A stretch of DNA of 64,000 bases from Argopecten irradians (GCF_041381155.1 NC_091143.1:25261695-25325694), one strand, 5' to 3'. Positions 11,691 to 23,865 are shown, numbered from the stretch's first letter. The notes: a model not told the origin generated them from the letters alone. Program-made: numbers and translations.

Positions 11691-12620
11691 ATGTCAAACA
11701 GACTACTAACCTGTGGGTGTGGCATATTTAAAAGATGGAAGGGAGCTTTTTACAATTTACGTTTCTTCAGTTCAGGTGCCTCACAAGATGAAACTCAACA
11801 CCAACCTCGTTACGCCCCAGACGGCATTACCAAGTCACACATATCTAAACAATTAGTGCTGCGAAGTTTGAATCATTCCCACGTACATAAAAGGAAAGTT
11901 GTGCTTTTGTTTGATTGGCTGTATGCTAAGCCTGCCGCAGTAGAGAAGTACTGTAATCTATACCATGATCAAGGACTAGATGTCCTGACCATCAAAGGCA
12001 GACTAACACATTTCCTCTGGCCACCAGCCGGGTATAAACTGGCTGAAAGTATACTCAAATTTATTTTTCTAGATGGGAGACATGAACTACTTGTACATGC
12101 ATTCTCCATAGGTGCTTACATCTATAGCCTTTGTCTGATGTTGTCGAGGCGTGAACCTAAAGCATATGGCGAATTTAGAGATAGGGTCAAAGGTCAAGTG
12201 TTTGACAGCATTGTCATAGGGTCATATGATCACATGTCGACAGGCATAGCCATGGCTCTACCGGGGACCAACACAATGAAAACGCCGATTCTGAAAATGA
12301 TGGATGTCTATTACAACAAGACCAAGGAAACAACTCGCGATGAGTATGACAAACTTGTAGATTTGTTTAAAATGGACCCCATCCTCGTCCCAACCCAGCT
12401 ATTCTACAGCTATGGTGACCCAATGTGTTATGTTCCAAGTGTAGAACAGATGATCGAGAGCTGGTGGGCCATTCCTGACTTTGACGTCACTAGTAAGTGT
12501 TGGGATAAATCTATACATGCTGCTCACCTCAAGTTCCACGAGGAGGAATATCTGACTCTTTGGTTAAGATGGATCAGTAAAATTGATCTCAGCCCAGATG
12601 ATGAGTATGTTAGTCTATGA
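11691..12620 (+). CDS. TMEM53/DUF829-like alpha/beta-hydrolase-fold protein
   Basis: A single-exon frame of 309 residues. The first true ATG is at 11691; an upstream in-frame GTG is not a eukaryotic start. A splice acceptor (tttgtag, ending 11638) just upstream suggests a non-coding first exon elsewhere. The fold is seen in KVVLLFDWLYAK (first strand, ~69-80), then LLVHAFSIGAY (~133-143), the nucleophile-elbow position with Ser139 in A-x-S-x-G form. FYSYGDPMC supplies Asp243 and HAAHLKF supplies His279, in the order Ser-Asp-His. This is the pattern of the TMEM53/DUF829 family. The N-terminus (residues 1-31) is Arg-rich, lacks acidic residues and ends RFFSSGAS, which looks like a mitochondrial presequence. 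Vertebrate TMEM53 is instead placed at the nuclear envelope. Substrate unknown. Confidence 0.85.
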   Translation: MSNRLLTCGCGIFKRWKGAFYNLRFFSSGASQDETQHQPRYAPDGITKSHISKQLVLRSLNHSHVHKRKVVLLFDWLYAKPAAVEKYCNLYHDQGLDVLTIKGRLTHFLWPPAGYKLAESILKFIFLDGRHELLVHAFSIGAYIYSLCLMLSRREPKAYGEFRDRVKGQVFDSIVIGSYDHMSTGIAMALPGTNTMKTPILKMMDVYYNKTKETTRDEYDKLVDLFKMDPILVPTQLFYSYGDPMCYVPSVEQMIESWWAIPDFDVTSKCWDKSIHAAHLKFHEEEYLTLWLRWISKIDLSPDDEYVSL

Positions 12621-12951
12621 AACACATTTTTGATATTCTGAAATCTTGCCAACAGGTTTGGGAAATCTTTGTTAGCTAGGTTACAATTTCTCATGGATTT
12701 TAATTTATTGAAGTATAATGTACATACATTTTTTATACATGTATTTAGTTAAATTGGGCTATATAAGTACCATTTCTTTTGAAAGTATTAATACAGACAG
12801 AGAGAGAAGAGTGTAGTATAATACTGTCATCGTAAAACATCCTAAAGTTACAGACTGGGGTCAAATATAAATATTTACCATGACACTAAAACACAACAGA
12901 TACTAACACCACTTGAATTGTTTTCCAATTTTATTTATTGTTTTTCATTGA

Positions 12952-12957
12952 AATAAA
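12952..12957 (+). terminator. Poly(A) signal of the TMEM53-like gene
   Basis: AATAAA about 330 bases after the stop codon, followed within 30 bases by a T/GT-rich stretch, the usual layout of a cleavage and polyadenylation site. Confidence 0.6.
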
Positions 12958-13019
12958 AGTTGATGGACAACAATGTGTTACTTTTATTTGTTCTGATAGA
13001 TCTACATGAAGTCAGTGTA

Positions 13020-13440
13020 ACAACCCTAACGGATAGCCTTTCTGATAACAAAGTAATCTACTACATATATATCTCCTGGGGCTGAATTCAAGATCAGCAT
13101 TTTTTAGAAGAAAAAAAAAGTATCAAGATTTGAAAAAGCAATATGTAACGGGAGATGAGAAAATGTAGTGGCAAGACCAACGGATAGCCTTTCTGATAAC
13201 AAAATAATCTACTACATACATATCTCCTGGGGCTGAATTCCAGAACAGCATTTTTTTTAAGAAAAAAAAAGTATCAGGAATTTAAAAAGCAATATGTAAC
13301 GGGAGATGAGAAAATGTAGTGGCAAGACCGGGACTTGAACCCAGGACCACCAAACAGTAGCCGGATGCTCTGTGATCTACCAATTCAGCTTGCAGGTCAG
13401 CTAGTCAAGTCCCACTACAGATGGTACATGTACCATTTTC
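13020..13440 (-). mobile_element. tRNA-derived SINE with duplicated tail
   Basis: On the minus strand the head contains an A-box-like 'agctgaattggtagatca' and a B-box 'gggttcaagtcccgg', the internal pol III promoter of a tRNA. The body reads 'gccactacattttctcatctcccg'. The tail segment, about 150 bp, occurs twice in tandem (13180-13330 and 13025-13175) with only a few differences. A related head in plus orientation is at 50325. Confidence 0.75.
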
Positions 13441-14627
13441 TAAACATCAAATCCTGATGAGCATTTTATATATACAAAAATGTATTTACAGCTGTAGAAA
13501 ATTATATCTAGTTTCAAGTGAATTACAGGTAACTGTTGAAGATCTATTCAGTATATAGATGTCAGACTGGCATTATTCTCCAGCAACCAATAACATAACT
13601 ACATAAGTGATATTTTATGTACATGTATACATTTGTGAGCCTTTGGTAATGAGCGTTAGATATACTAGGCTATATAAAAGTGAAACCATTCCCATTTCTA
13701 TGCTACAGCATTACAACCATAATATGTACATGTTATAAAGACTGTACCAAACTATGAATTTTGTTCTGGATTTTTCACATTTTTATGCCAATTTTTAGAT
13801 AAAATACAAGAATGAAGAAACAAAGTGTGCATAACCTGGCACACTTGTACAAAAATAAGGAAATTAAAATACACAATGACAAGCTTGGTATTTACAATAT
13901 CATCCATCAGTATTTTTACCAAGCTATTGATGTAACTATTATATATAAAATCATTTCACACTTTATTTCTCTTTAGAAGTATCAAATGGTTTTATATATC
14001 ATGGTAATAAATAAAGTTCAGAAAGAATAAAAGAATGCAAGAAACTCCAAGTAAATATTGCACCGATCCATTATTTATATTGACTAATTAACAATCATCG
14101 ATTCCATGATCTACATGTTGAAAGTACACTGGCCATATTAAAATCTGTTATTTTTTATAAAATGTTTTACCCAGTAAGGTTCTTAAATATGTTAGATGTT
14201 AAAACAACTATAGCTATTGTTCGATTTTGCACATAATAGCTGCAAGAACTAATAGCTACATTTTATTTTTAAAGCTTTAATTTTTACTAAATTAAACTAT
14301 CCCTCAATATATTCACTATACCATAGGTAAATAACATCCCTTCCCCTTTTTGTGAAGATATGTAATCAGTTATAGTATATACATATATAGTGATCTAGAG
14401 CATGGCACTATGCATTGAGCTAGTAAAAACTTAATTTTCTAATAAACTTGGCATTTTCTTTTGATTCTAAGTTTGTGAAATTTCTGGCATTCTTGACTAG
14501 CGTCTATAGATTATTTTATGTGTACTTTTTCTAATCATTCCTTTCTATGAAAAACTGATAATATTTCATTTTCATTTAAATACAAAAATAAACCTTGTTT
14601 ACCTCTCCCTGTTCCTAGTATTTACAG

Positions 14628-14851
14628 CTATATTTGAACATTTGATAGTGATTTTGTACATGTTACACTAGACGCGTGAAGTGGATTCGTTGGAAATATC
14701 TTGATTGGTAAGTCCCAGATCATTGTTTCTACATTAAGTGTAGGCGGCCCTCGCCAGGATGCACTCTCGTCTGGGTGAGAAGGTCTTTCCGATTCCGGAA
14801 TAGGTTCACAGGATGTTACAAATTCAAAGTGTAGACGCCACCTCAAACACA
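14628..14851 (-). CDS. RGP1: RGP1 terminal coding exon 8
   Basis: Acceptor ttgtttcag|. The split codon ATA G|TG joins exon 7 as IV, followed by [13 protein letters not shown] and the C-terminal block [14 protein letters not shown]. Ends in a stop at 14628. Confidence 0.93.
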
Positions 14852-17800
14852 CTGAAACAAACCGTTATAAATTTGAATAGTTTTCAAATAGACCTCATTA
14901 CCTTGGTTAATTTGCCTTTGGCTCATAACTCAACTTTATTCAAAAACAAGTGTCTTTCCTTCATTTTATAGAACCAAAATTTTTAATGAGGGTGGAAAAT
15001 TTCAACTGGATGGCTTACCTTCTAAAATTATCTTGATCTATAGATTAAAATCACAAAAATATCATCTTCATTCTACAGGTAACATGCCAAACAAACATGA
15101 AATGAAAACTGACACAGCTTCTTATCTAAAATGGAATCCTTTTCATAACAGGTTTCTCACTAAGGTTTTTAATAGATTGTTGAAAATTAATAATAGGTGA
15201 TTGGGGCCGCAGGCCTGTGGTGGCCAATACTTATTTCTGCCAAAAATAGCTGGTTGTAAACAAATAAGTAGACGACTGTTTTTGCCTGTAACCGTCTTTA
15301 AACAAGAACCCTGTAATAAACTTCCATGCTTAGTTTTTACTTCACCTGGTGATTTCACAAAATTACATCAAATAAGACATCACAATCATCGGAAGGTGGG
15401 ACTAATAGGTGATAGATTATACACCTACCTATATCTGTAATGAATGCTGGCATATTAGTGAGCCCTAGGGAGCCCTGAACACCTACCTACATCTGTAATG
15501 AATGCTGGTGAACTAGTGAGCCCTAGGGAGCCCTGAACACCTACCTATATCTGTAATGAATGCTGGTGAACTAGTGACTAGGGAGCCCTGAACACCTACC
15601 TATGAACTAGTGAGCCCTAGGGAGCCCTGAACACCTACCTACATCTGTAATGAATGCTGGCATATGAGCCCTAGGGAGCCCTGAATACCTACCTACATCT
15701 GTAATGAATGCTGGTGAACTAGGGAGCCCTGAACACCTACCTATATCTGTAATGAATGCTGGCATATCAGTGAGCCCTAGGGAGCCCTACACCTACCTAT
15801 ATCTGTAATGAATGCTGGCATATGAGGGAGCCCTGAACACCTACCTATATCTGTAATGAATGCTGGTGAACTAGGGAGCCCTAAACACCTACCTATATCT
15901 CTAATGAATGCTGGCATATTAGTGAGCCCTAGGGAGCCCTACACCTACCTATATCTGTAATGAATGCTGGTATATTAGTGAGCCCTAGGGAGCCCTGAAC
16001 ACCTACCTATATCTCTAATGAATGCTGGCATATTAGTGAGCCCTAGGGAGCCCTGAACACCTACCTATATCTGTAATGAATGCTGGTATATTAGTGAGCC
16101 CTGAACACCTACCTATATCTGTAATGAATGCTGGCGTAGCTGTGAGAGGCACTGGAATATTGATGTGGGTCTTCTGTGTATGTAGGCACATTTCTTGATG
16201 TTTTACAAATGATGTCACTGCTGTTCCCTGGCCAGGCTTCCTTCGACATTCCTCAGATATCTGTTCTTCATTCTGAAGTGTCACTGAAAACTGAAAATTA
16301 AAGATTGGGGTTTACAAACTTGATCAAAAGGTCAGATGAAAGGGCTTAAAGCTGACAATACCAGATTAAAAGCTTTAATGTTGAAATCATTTAAAACATT
16401 AGTCAGTTTTTTAAATAGTTGAATGATGTCCTTTGTGATGTATCTTTTTTTCTTCCACTTCTTTGGAAACAATGACCAGATGATATATTACAATAGGTCA
16501 TCTCCAAACCATTATAAAGAAAAGTCTTCTTCTACCCAAACATAAAGCTTTTATCAGTTTAAATATCATCATGTGATTATCAAATGTCTTTAATGGTTTT
16601 ATTTTTCTCATTTCAATAATTATGATTTTTTTTTCTTCTATTTGATATGAATGCAAATATCTTCAACAACAATGACCATTCCATTGAAACCAGTTAAAAG
16701 GAATTCTTACCAGGTAAATCTAAAGTAGAAATTTTGAAAACTAAAGAATTCATCAATAAAAGGTAAAAAATAAACAATATTATGGAATGTAAAAATACCT
16801 CATTAACATATTTAAAAAAAAAACTATATGTCAGAGAGACACACTCATTCTAGAAAACAAGAAAATAGTTCTGATCCTACCTGAACACAGGTAACTGTCC
16901 CATCTGTGAAATCAAATGCTCCTATGATGTCCTCACCCAATTTATAGGCTTGCTTGAACAGAATGAACTTAGCAACTTTTCCCTTGGCATTGGTTATGTT
17001 ATAGGAATCTGAAAGGTAGTAGAGATTTAAGGATAATGCTTGAACTCAAGTAATATTTGAGATTAACAACAGAGAAGTGCTTTATAAAGCATCACATTAA
17101 TTTTAGTAGTGTAGATTGGGATTATTTTGGTTACAATAGAATTTTCAAATGACTTTTACATGAAATTCTACAAAACACCAATACTACTCAAATTTAGATA
17201 AATATGTACACATGTATTAGGGACTGTAGATTCAATTATTCTCTATCATTTAATTTTTGTCATTCTAAACTAAACAAATTGTGGTAATCTCTGTCTTGAC
17301 TTTCATACAAACTATACAGATCCTGAATATAGGGTTAGCTCCCCTTTGACCATGAATTCCTATTCCCAATAGCATATTATATATACTACTGTAATATAAA
17401 ATTGACCTTATTGTTGGATGGACAATATCCTTCACTTCAAATAAGAATGTTCCTCTTATTATATTAGGAACTTTATACTCAATTGTAACATTATTTTGCA
17501 CATCATGGCTAAACCTTGCTAGATTCTGCCTTCAGCCTACACTTGCCGAAGGGTTTATTGCGTTAAACTATATTATGATTTTTGTTTCTATTTCATCTTC
17601 TAGTTTCTATTGTTAATATCATATCATTTGACCATGTTAGACTCTCTTATCTAGATATCACTTCTTTGATACAGAACTTTATACTTACGTGGTGCCTTTC
17701 TGGCAGTGATTGTGGCCAGGACCTGCATGGCAATATCAAGGAGTGAGTTCTCGGTCTGTTGGGGCTTCAGGAACGGGTTAGAGGGGGTCACTTCTTCACC

Positions 17801-20800
17801 CTCTGTATACACGCTGATGTCATTGAGACCTGAAACACAGATTCAAGTCAAGGATTAGTGGAAATCTCTCAAAGTTTGAGTATCTGAGGGAAATATTCTT
17901 GGATATTTTATAATTTAGAACACTTTCCTCCTAGTCCGAGATTTCTATAACACTTCTCAAGATAATAGTATATACTGTATACCCTTGTATCATTTTAATT
18001 CCACATTGAATATAGTTCAACAATATTAACTGAAAAAATACAAAGTTAATATTTTCAAAAGTGTTATGTTGTGATGAACTTGAAATATTGCTGCAAATTA
18101 CTGTCGACGCGGGATTACTTCGAAAGGCACGGCTGCATTACTTCCTCGATATGTGGATGAACTAGTTACCTGTGCATCTATACACACGAGTGTGGTTAAT
18201 TTATTCTGGGAATGCAGCGCTTGTTTTCATTGGTCGACGCATTTTTATAAACACGGCCATTTCCACAAAATATAAGCTTCAGAAAAAATATGCGTTCGAA
18301 CTATCCGAATTGAAATCGGTATTAAAAATCAGTTTCAGTACCGATACATATCTGACATACGCGACGTTAAGCAGAAAATTTGTAGGAAAAGCAACACAGT
18401 TTTGCTGATTTACCTGAAAGATGAATTTCTCTATAATCGTGAGCATTTATTTGTAACAGAAGTCATGCGTGTAGTCAAAGCCCCAAAACAGCACCGTTGA
18501 TTGAGGCCTAGAATCTACAACGACGTCCGTAATTATTTACCGGCAGTATTAGTCCTTTGTTACATTTCGTAATTAAACACGTTTTTTAATTATAAATAGA
18601 GTCGGTTGCTTTTACAAAACTGCTGCTGAAAATGTTTACATTCTGTTCGTAAAATTAGGTCACAATCGAACTGTCAGATTGTCTACCCCCCGATCGCAGA
18701 TTGTCTACGTCTACAGATACAGATTATGTTAATATATTTAAACTGATGAAAAGTATGTATCGTTTACGTTTACATTGTTGAAATATTACCAACAAGTAGA
18801 TTGTTTTGGCTGGAGCTGAATATCTAGCGTTCTCGCTGACATGACACCGCGTAACTGGCTTGCCCAAACCAGCGTACGGCACATGTTTACAATAACAACT
18901 TGATGGGCTGACAAAAGAAAGACCAAATGTTGAATTTTAATGTCGATTTTAAGTGATATCTTTATCTAGATTGGGCCTAAGGAACATTGGCGATTTCTTC
19001 CACGTACATCAAGAACAAATATGTACGTTGTTGGGGTGCTGTTTTGTGCACAATATTTCAGCGCAAATAATTTTATTTATTACTTAAAATGTTCATTTTA
19101 ATTCATTTTCTGTTGTAAAAGTCATTATAATGATCATTTATTCAGTCTTTAATTCAAAAATCTTTGTGGCAATAATCAAAATACCGTCATTTATGGGGAT
19201 CCCATTGTGCCGATTTGCCGATAAAAATTTCACTTTTACTTTGATCATTTGACGTGTTCAAACTGTCATTAACTAAAGATTTTTTTCCTTAAAAACAAGT
19301 GTGTTTGAATTCTCCGTCGGTTCAAATTAACCGGAACATTACAATACAGTATATATGTAAAGTTAATTAAAATATCGAGTTGTTTGTTATACACAGAAAC
19401 TGAGAAGCCATGTACAACGCCGTCACATCTCGGTGATCACTGAATTGAAGAGTTTTACGTGCTGTCAGTGTTGTTTATGGGGCGGGGCTTATGAAGTCAG
19501 ACTCGACCAATTATTCGACAGTAGCTGATTTGTAATGTGATGTTGCATTGAAACCAGCAAAAAATATTTACCCCTATTTTAATTAACATTAAAATCCAAA
19601 CTACCAACACAAGAAAAGGGGAGACAATCTTGTGCATGCTGGGAGAAAACCTCCCTGAAGCATAAAAATTGTATTGTTTATATGCCACCTTTTGCTCTAA
19701 TTGTCATATTTACCATGAAGCACAAGCACTCTAAAAGGAATTCTCAGCAATTTTGTTGGGTGGTCAAACTTCTGTGCTCCAATGGTGAGCTTATAGGAGT
19801 ATTTTACAGCTTGTCCTCTGTAGGAAGGTGGGGCATCTGATGGAATTGTGTCCTCAAAAGTATCTGCAAAGATGCAACAACGTATTGTGTTTAAATTAGA
19901 AAGTGATTCTGAAATAGAAAGTTTGATTAGGGTTATTAATGCCTTCCCCAAGCACTATAACATTAACGCCTTCCCCAGGCACTATAACACTATGTCCAAC
20001 CAGGCTAAGGCTAATGGCAATGCAAAGACTGAAAACACAATATCCTGGAGTTGAGGTATAGGCTCCACAGATCTAGTCATGTATCCGATGGATTAGAGGG
20101 CACACAATATCTAGAATAATTGGAGTAAATATTTTTTAATTAATTAAATCCAATTAGGGCTGGGGGGGGGATTAATGAGCAAATCCAGACATTTTTCGAA
20201 AATGGAAAGATGTTTAAAGCAATCTACTGCTAAATCTATCGTCATGGTATAGGTAGTTGTCCAGATGAAAATTTGCAGACTCATTCTTCGATAATTAATT
20301 TTTAATATTTACTTTATTGGCATTAAAGCTTTATCCTTGATTGATTTTTGTCTAAATTAATCATACTTACAGGATTTTGATTCACCTGGTGCCAGTCTCA
20401 GATCACAAAATAAAATCCGCGGTTTGGAGGACAAAACAGTCAGGCCCCGCTCACCTAACAAAAAATAATGCTTTTCATTCCACATTTATCATTTATACAT
20501 GTAATGGAGGCTGTTATTTGCTAGAATAACTGAATGAATTTCATGTGTAAATATATGTTATCAGCATTCCCATTTGAGAATTTATACTTACTACACTCTC
20601 TCAGTTGTATGTGCAATTGATTGGCCACAAAAATTGTTAATTTCAATACATTATAATAATATCCATATGGTGAAGTAATACAATTGTATCTGGTTACAAA
20701 AAATAACTGAATGTGTTGCAGAGAAAAAAACCAACCAAAGAATGTAAAAAAAATGATTGAAACCTTTGCTGGGTACAAAGGAAGTATCACACCCAGTTGT

Positions 20801-23529
20801 AGATACTTCTTCTGTAGACATGCGCTCGGATCGTACCAGGTGCACCCTAGTCTCACTGACCGAACACTGACAATGGATCTGGGCACTAGCCCATGCCAAA
20901 CACTCACTGCCATTCCTGCAAATAAATTGACATTATTGTACTATTCTAATAGAGATTGAATAGTGTTTTGATTGCGTAAAAGATGGTATGAACGCAATTG
21001 GATAGACACATTCAATGTACTTGCGTTTCTATTAATATAAAATCCAAGGCTCGTCATCAAAGACATCTGGTTTTGACAAGTTCCCCTATATAGTGAAATA
21101 TTGTGTTGTTTTTTTAAATTTCAATTTTAAAGATGCTCTCCACCGCTGACAAATGGTATTTTTTCACTATCAAAAACCAGATCAGACGATTTGGTATTTT
21201 TCTTCAGTTACCTACAAAAGTTACTTACTTTACACCATTACCACCACTGGAAAGTTTGAGCTTCAAATTTTACTTCAAGATAACAATATTAGAAATAATT
21301 AATTGCATCCCGAAAAATTTCCTTGGCACTGTGTTCTATATATAGAATGAAAAAAAAAAAGGAAAGTAGTCTTGATTTCATTTCAAAATATTTTATTAAC
21401 AAATACAAGATATACATGAATCATAGAGAAAGATAATATATTAATGTAATGCCAAATGGATTGGACAACAGGCAAAGCCTATATAGGTCCTCTCCAGAAA
21501 TCCGGTTTATTTAACTAATAAATAGATATAAATAGTGTTGTATCAGTAGAAATGAAAAGAAAAAAGAATATTAGGAGCATACCCAAGCGGGCCATAGAAA
21601 AGAAAATAAATATTTACAACAGATAGACAAATAAGTAAATATATTTTAAATGAATAAGTAATAAATAGGCAATATTATTTATAGAAAACAAATTAATTAA
21701 TTTATACATATCACATCCACACACACATACACACCCTCTCATAATGGCCTTCAATATATCAATACATGCATATATTTTAATATTTCTATAAAATCTATTT
21801 GTACAATTGAAATCTCTTAGTTTTTTTTATATAATTACTTGTATGAAGTAGTATCATTTCATTAATATCATTAGAAAAATCAATAGACCCATACAACAGA
21901 ATTTCAATATTAACAAAACCCAAAAGATTAGAAATAGAGATTATGTGATGTCTAAAATCAGAAAAATGAGTACAATAAAAAAATAATGTTCAGAATTTTC
22001 AGTTGGAGCACCACATAAGCATGAACCATCATCTGTCAAATGATCGGAGAATTTGTCATAATTTAAGTCACTGGCATTATTGCGCAATTGGCATAAAAGG
22101 ATATTTAAATTTCTAGGTTTACAATTCATAAATATGTTGGAGATTATAGATGGAAAAGTTGTTTTTAATTTTAATTTAAAAGAGGAAATAGAAGAAGATT
22201 CTCTGATAGAGTGATCTAGTGAGTTCCAAAGTTTCATAGAAGATGGGAAAAAACTATTATTATAGTTGTTAGTCCTTGATTGTGGTAAGTTAAAGAACCT
22301 TTCATTTCTAAATGCATAATTATTATTAGTATTTATGAAGGGATGTATATTGTCATATAGATAAGTAGGAGTATGGTTATTTAGGATTTTATATAGTAAT
22401 GTTAGTTTGTGTTGATGTCGTCTATTCTGCAATGTTTCAAGTTGTGTTTCAGAGTAAAGAACATGATGAGAAGTGCCTCTTCTTAAACCAGTAATAATTT
22501 TCATAGCTTCTATTTGAATAGATTCTAAAAGATCAGACTCATTTTTTGTACAATTATCCCAAACAATATCAGCATATTCTAAAATTGGCCTAATATAAGA
22601 TATATATAGTGTTTTTAAAGAGTTTCTATCAAGTTTATGTTTAAGAGTTCTTAATATATTGAGTCTGGATGATGCTTTTTCATAGATATTTGATATGTGT
22701 TCTGACCATGTTCCTTTTCTATTAAATGTTAGCCCTAAGTGTTTGTGAAAGTCATGCTGAGATACGGGTTGGTTATTAAAAATAAGAGTGGGATGTAGGT
22801 CTGCTTGTTTCCGTGAGAAGGTAATACTGACAGTTTTATTAGGATTAAAAAGAATTTGCCATTGATCAGCCCAAGAGGAAATAGAAGTGAGATCATCATT
22901 AAGAGTGTCTGCTGGCGTTTCAAGATCATCATCATCATCAACTATTACATATAAAGAAGTATCATCTGCAAATAATTTTATATTGGATGTAATATTATCT
23001 GTGATGTCATTTATGAATAATAAAAAAAAGAAAAGGACCAAGAACAGACCCTTGAGGTACTCCTGCATGTACTGATTTCAAGTTTGATTTATAGTCATCA
23101 ATGATTACTCTTTGTTTTCTGTCAGATAAGTAAGCTTTGAACCAGTCAAGTAATTTACCTTTTATACCATATTTTTGTAATTTATATAGTAGTCTTGATT
23201 GTGTGCATATTCTACTGTGCATCCAGATTTCCGAATGCCTGAAGCTGTTGATGAATACTTTGTTTTGTTTATGTGGAAATAATGTGTTTCATACAATGCA
23301 AAAAATTCAATTTTACCTAATTATAAATCATGACTACTGGTTGAGTCCCAGTTTACAGATAGTCTATAATGCCTGTTGCTTTTATAACAGATATAATGAC
23401 ATAAATTCACTTTACTTACTGTACTTGTTCATGAGTAGCACCAACATTGGTGAAGGTAATCACACATTTTACAACTTCCCCGGCCAGATACACCGACCCC
23501 CGCGGCAATATGGCAGAAACCTCAATCAT
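14628..23529 (-). CDS. RGP1: RGP1 homologue, RAB6 exchange-factor partner 1
   Basis: Eight coding exons on the minus strand: 23529-23420, 20915-20764, 20454-20371, 19863-19714, 17829-17689, 17008-16881, 16290-16113, 14851-14628. They total 1167 nt (388 aa; the human protein is of similar length) and all phases join. Recognition rests on family-typical blocks in order: [11 protein letters not shown] at the start, [67 protein letters not shown], and [11 protein letters not shown] near the end. RGP1 is an arrestin-like protein that binds RIC1. The pair activates Rab6 at the Golgi for endosome-to-Golgi transport. Donors are GT throughout; the exon 2 donor (AAAG|GTTTCA) is weak. Intron 1 holds a LINE and intron 7 a minisatellite built from the exon 7 donor. 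Confidence 0.95.
15421..16112 (-). repeat. Minisatellite of RGP1 exon-7 end plus splice donor
   Basis: About 12 units of roughly 48-60 bp fill the intron directly beyond exon 7. Read in gene sense, each unit contains ccagcattcattacagatat then AG|GTAGGTGT, identical or nearly so to the true exon 7 end and donor. Spacer text is ttcagggctccctagggctcac. One extra unit near 15596-15605 has lost the exon-like part. Two copies carry a g-to-c change (attagagatat). Every complete unit keeps AG|GTAGGT. Confidence 0.93.
16113..16290 (-). CDS. RGP1: RGP1 coding exon 7
   Basis: 178-nt exon from [17 protein letters not shown] to PAFITDI. Donor ATATAG|GTAGGT. The last 18-22 bases and this donor form the core of the minisatellite starting immediately downstream. 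Two overlapping acceptor AGs exist (ttttcag twice); the upstream one gives the conserved FSV. Confidence 0.92.
16881..17008 (-). CDS. RGP1: RGP1 coding exon 6
   Basis: 128-nt exon encoding [14 protein letters not shown] and [13 protein letters not shown], ending GTTCAG|GTAGGA in phase 0. Confidence 0.92.
17689..17829 (-). CDS. RGP1: RGP1 coding exon 5
   Basis: 141-nt exon, acceptor gtttcag|, encoding the linker [19 protein letters not shown] and a helix ([16 protein letters not shown]). Donor CCAC|GTAAGT. Confidence 0.9.
19714..19863 (-). CDS. RGP1: RGP1 coding exon 4
   Basis: 150-nt exon encoding [18 protein letters not shown] and the strand pair KYSYKLTIG and [10 protein letters not shown]. 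Donor CATG|GTAAAT. Confidence 0.93.
20371..20454 (-). CDS. RGP1: RGP1 coding exon 3
   Basis: 84-nt exon between gttag| and |GTAAGT, encoding [20 protein letters not shown] and the following residues through GESKS. Confidence 0.92.
20764..20915 (-). CDS. RGP1: RGP1 coding exon 2
   Basis: Acceptor tttgcag|GAATGG. Encodes [16 protein letters not shown] and the variable linker up to PSK. The donor AAAG|GTTTCA departs from consensus after GT, so alternative use is possible. Confidence 0.9.
21125..21345. mobile_element. Truncated copy of the TTAA MITE at 44206
   Basis: Begins ttaaagatgctctccaccgctgacaaatgg, matching the complement of the right end of 44206-44585, and stays alignable to 'ctcaaattttacttcaag'. 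The other terminus is missing. It lies in RGP1 intron 1. Confidence 0.65.
21378..23187 (-). mobile_element. 5'-truncated LINE with 13-bp target duplication
   Basis: The segment is flanked by identical 13-mers agtagtcttgatt at 21365-21377 and 23188-23200, the expected duplication for target-primed insertion. It is inserted in RGP1 intron 1 in the same sense as the gene. The 5' end begins within the RT domain, at a point equivalent to the [12 protein letters not shown] block. The 3' part carries AATAAA (about 21393) and no long poly-A. Confidence 0.85.
21941..23187 (-). pseudogene. LINE reverse transcriptase, frameshifted
   Basis: Two frames, starting within 23222-23007 and 23068-21941, encode consecutive parts of a jockey-like LINE RT. 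First come [17 protein letters not shown] and [12 protein letters not shown] (the B motif), then [10 protein letters not shown] with the catalytic FADD. After this come the thumb, with [14 protein letters not shown] and [21 protein letters not shown], and a C-terminal part ending in [15 protein letters not shown]. The frame changes near 23010-23065, so the copy is inactive. The endonuclease domain is absent through 5' truncation. Confidence 0.88.
23420..23529 (-). CDS. RGP1: RGP1 coding exon 1
   Basis: Begins at the ATG of [11 protein letters not shown] and ends CA|GTAAGT in phase 2. Reading past the donor would give TAA within two codons. A possible 5' non-coding exon lies near 24200-24240. 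Confidence 0.9.
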
Positions 23530-23601
23530 TGTGACTTCTATTCCATTTTTTAGTTTTCTGAAATACAGAACATGGATACTGCCAACTTTCTGATACTAAG
23601 C

Positions 23602-23865
23602 ATACATGCCAACTTTTTGAAATTACCATGATGGTAATTTCACATGTTGAAATTGTTAACCTCAAGAAAGTCTACTTATAGTAACCCCCCTATAAAGAAA
23701 TTAAAGCTTGATTTTTGCATATTTTGACCTGTTCTTTCTGATGGTATAGTCAGATTTTTTGACATTTTGAATAATAAAGAATATGAACTTGCTAAAATGG
23801 CTAAAATCGGGGTTCAAAATCGGGAGATCTCCCTCCAAAATAGGGAGGATTGGCAAGTATGACTA
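23602..23865. mobile_element. Small element with ~14-bp terminal inverted repeats
   Basis: Left end catacatgccaac and the complement of the right end (catacttgccaa) match. The text between includes the perfect hairpin gaaattaccatgatggtaatttc and 'cgggagatctccctcc'. It lies just upstream of the RGP1 start codon, in the 5' flank or first intron. Confidence 0.4.

Noticed and set aside
15201-15440. 79-residue plus-strand frame
   Set aside because: Lies antisense in RGP1 intron 7 and runs into the minisatellite; no protein features.
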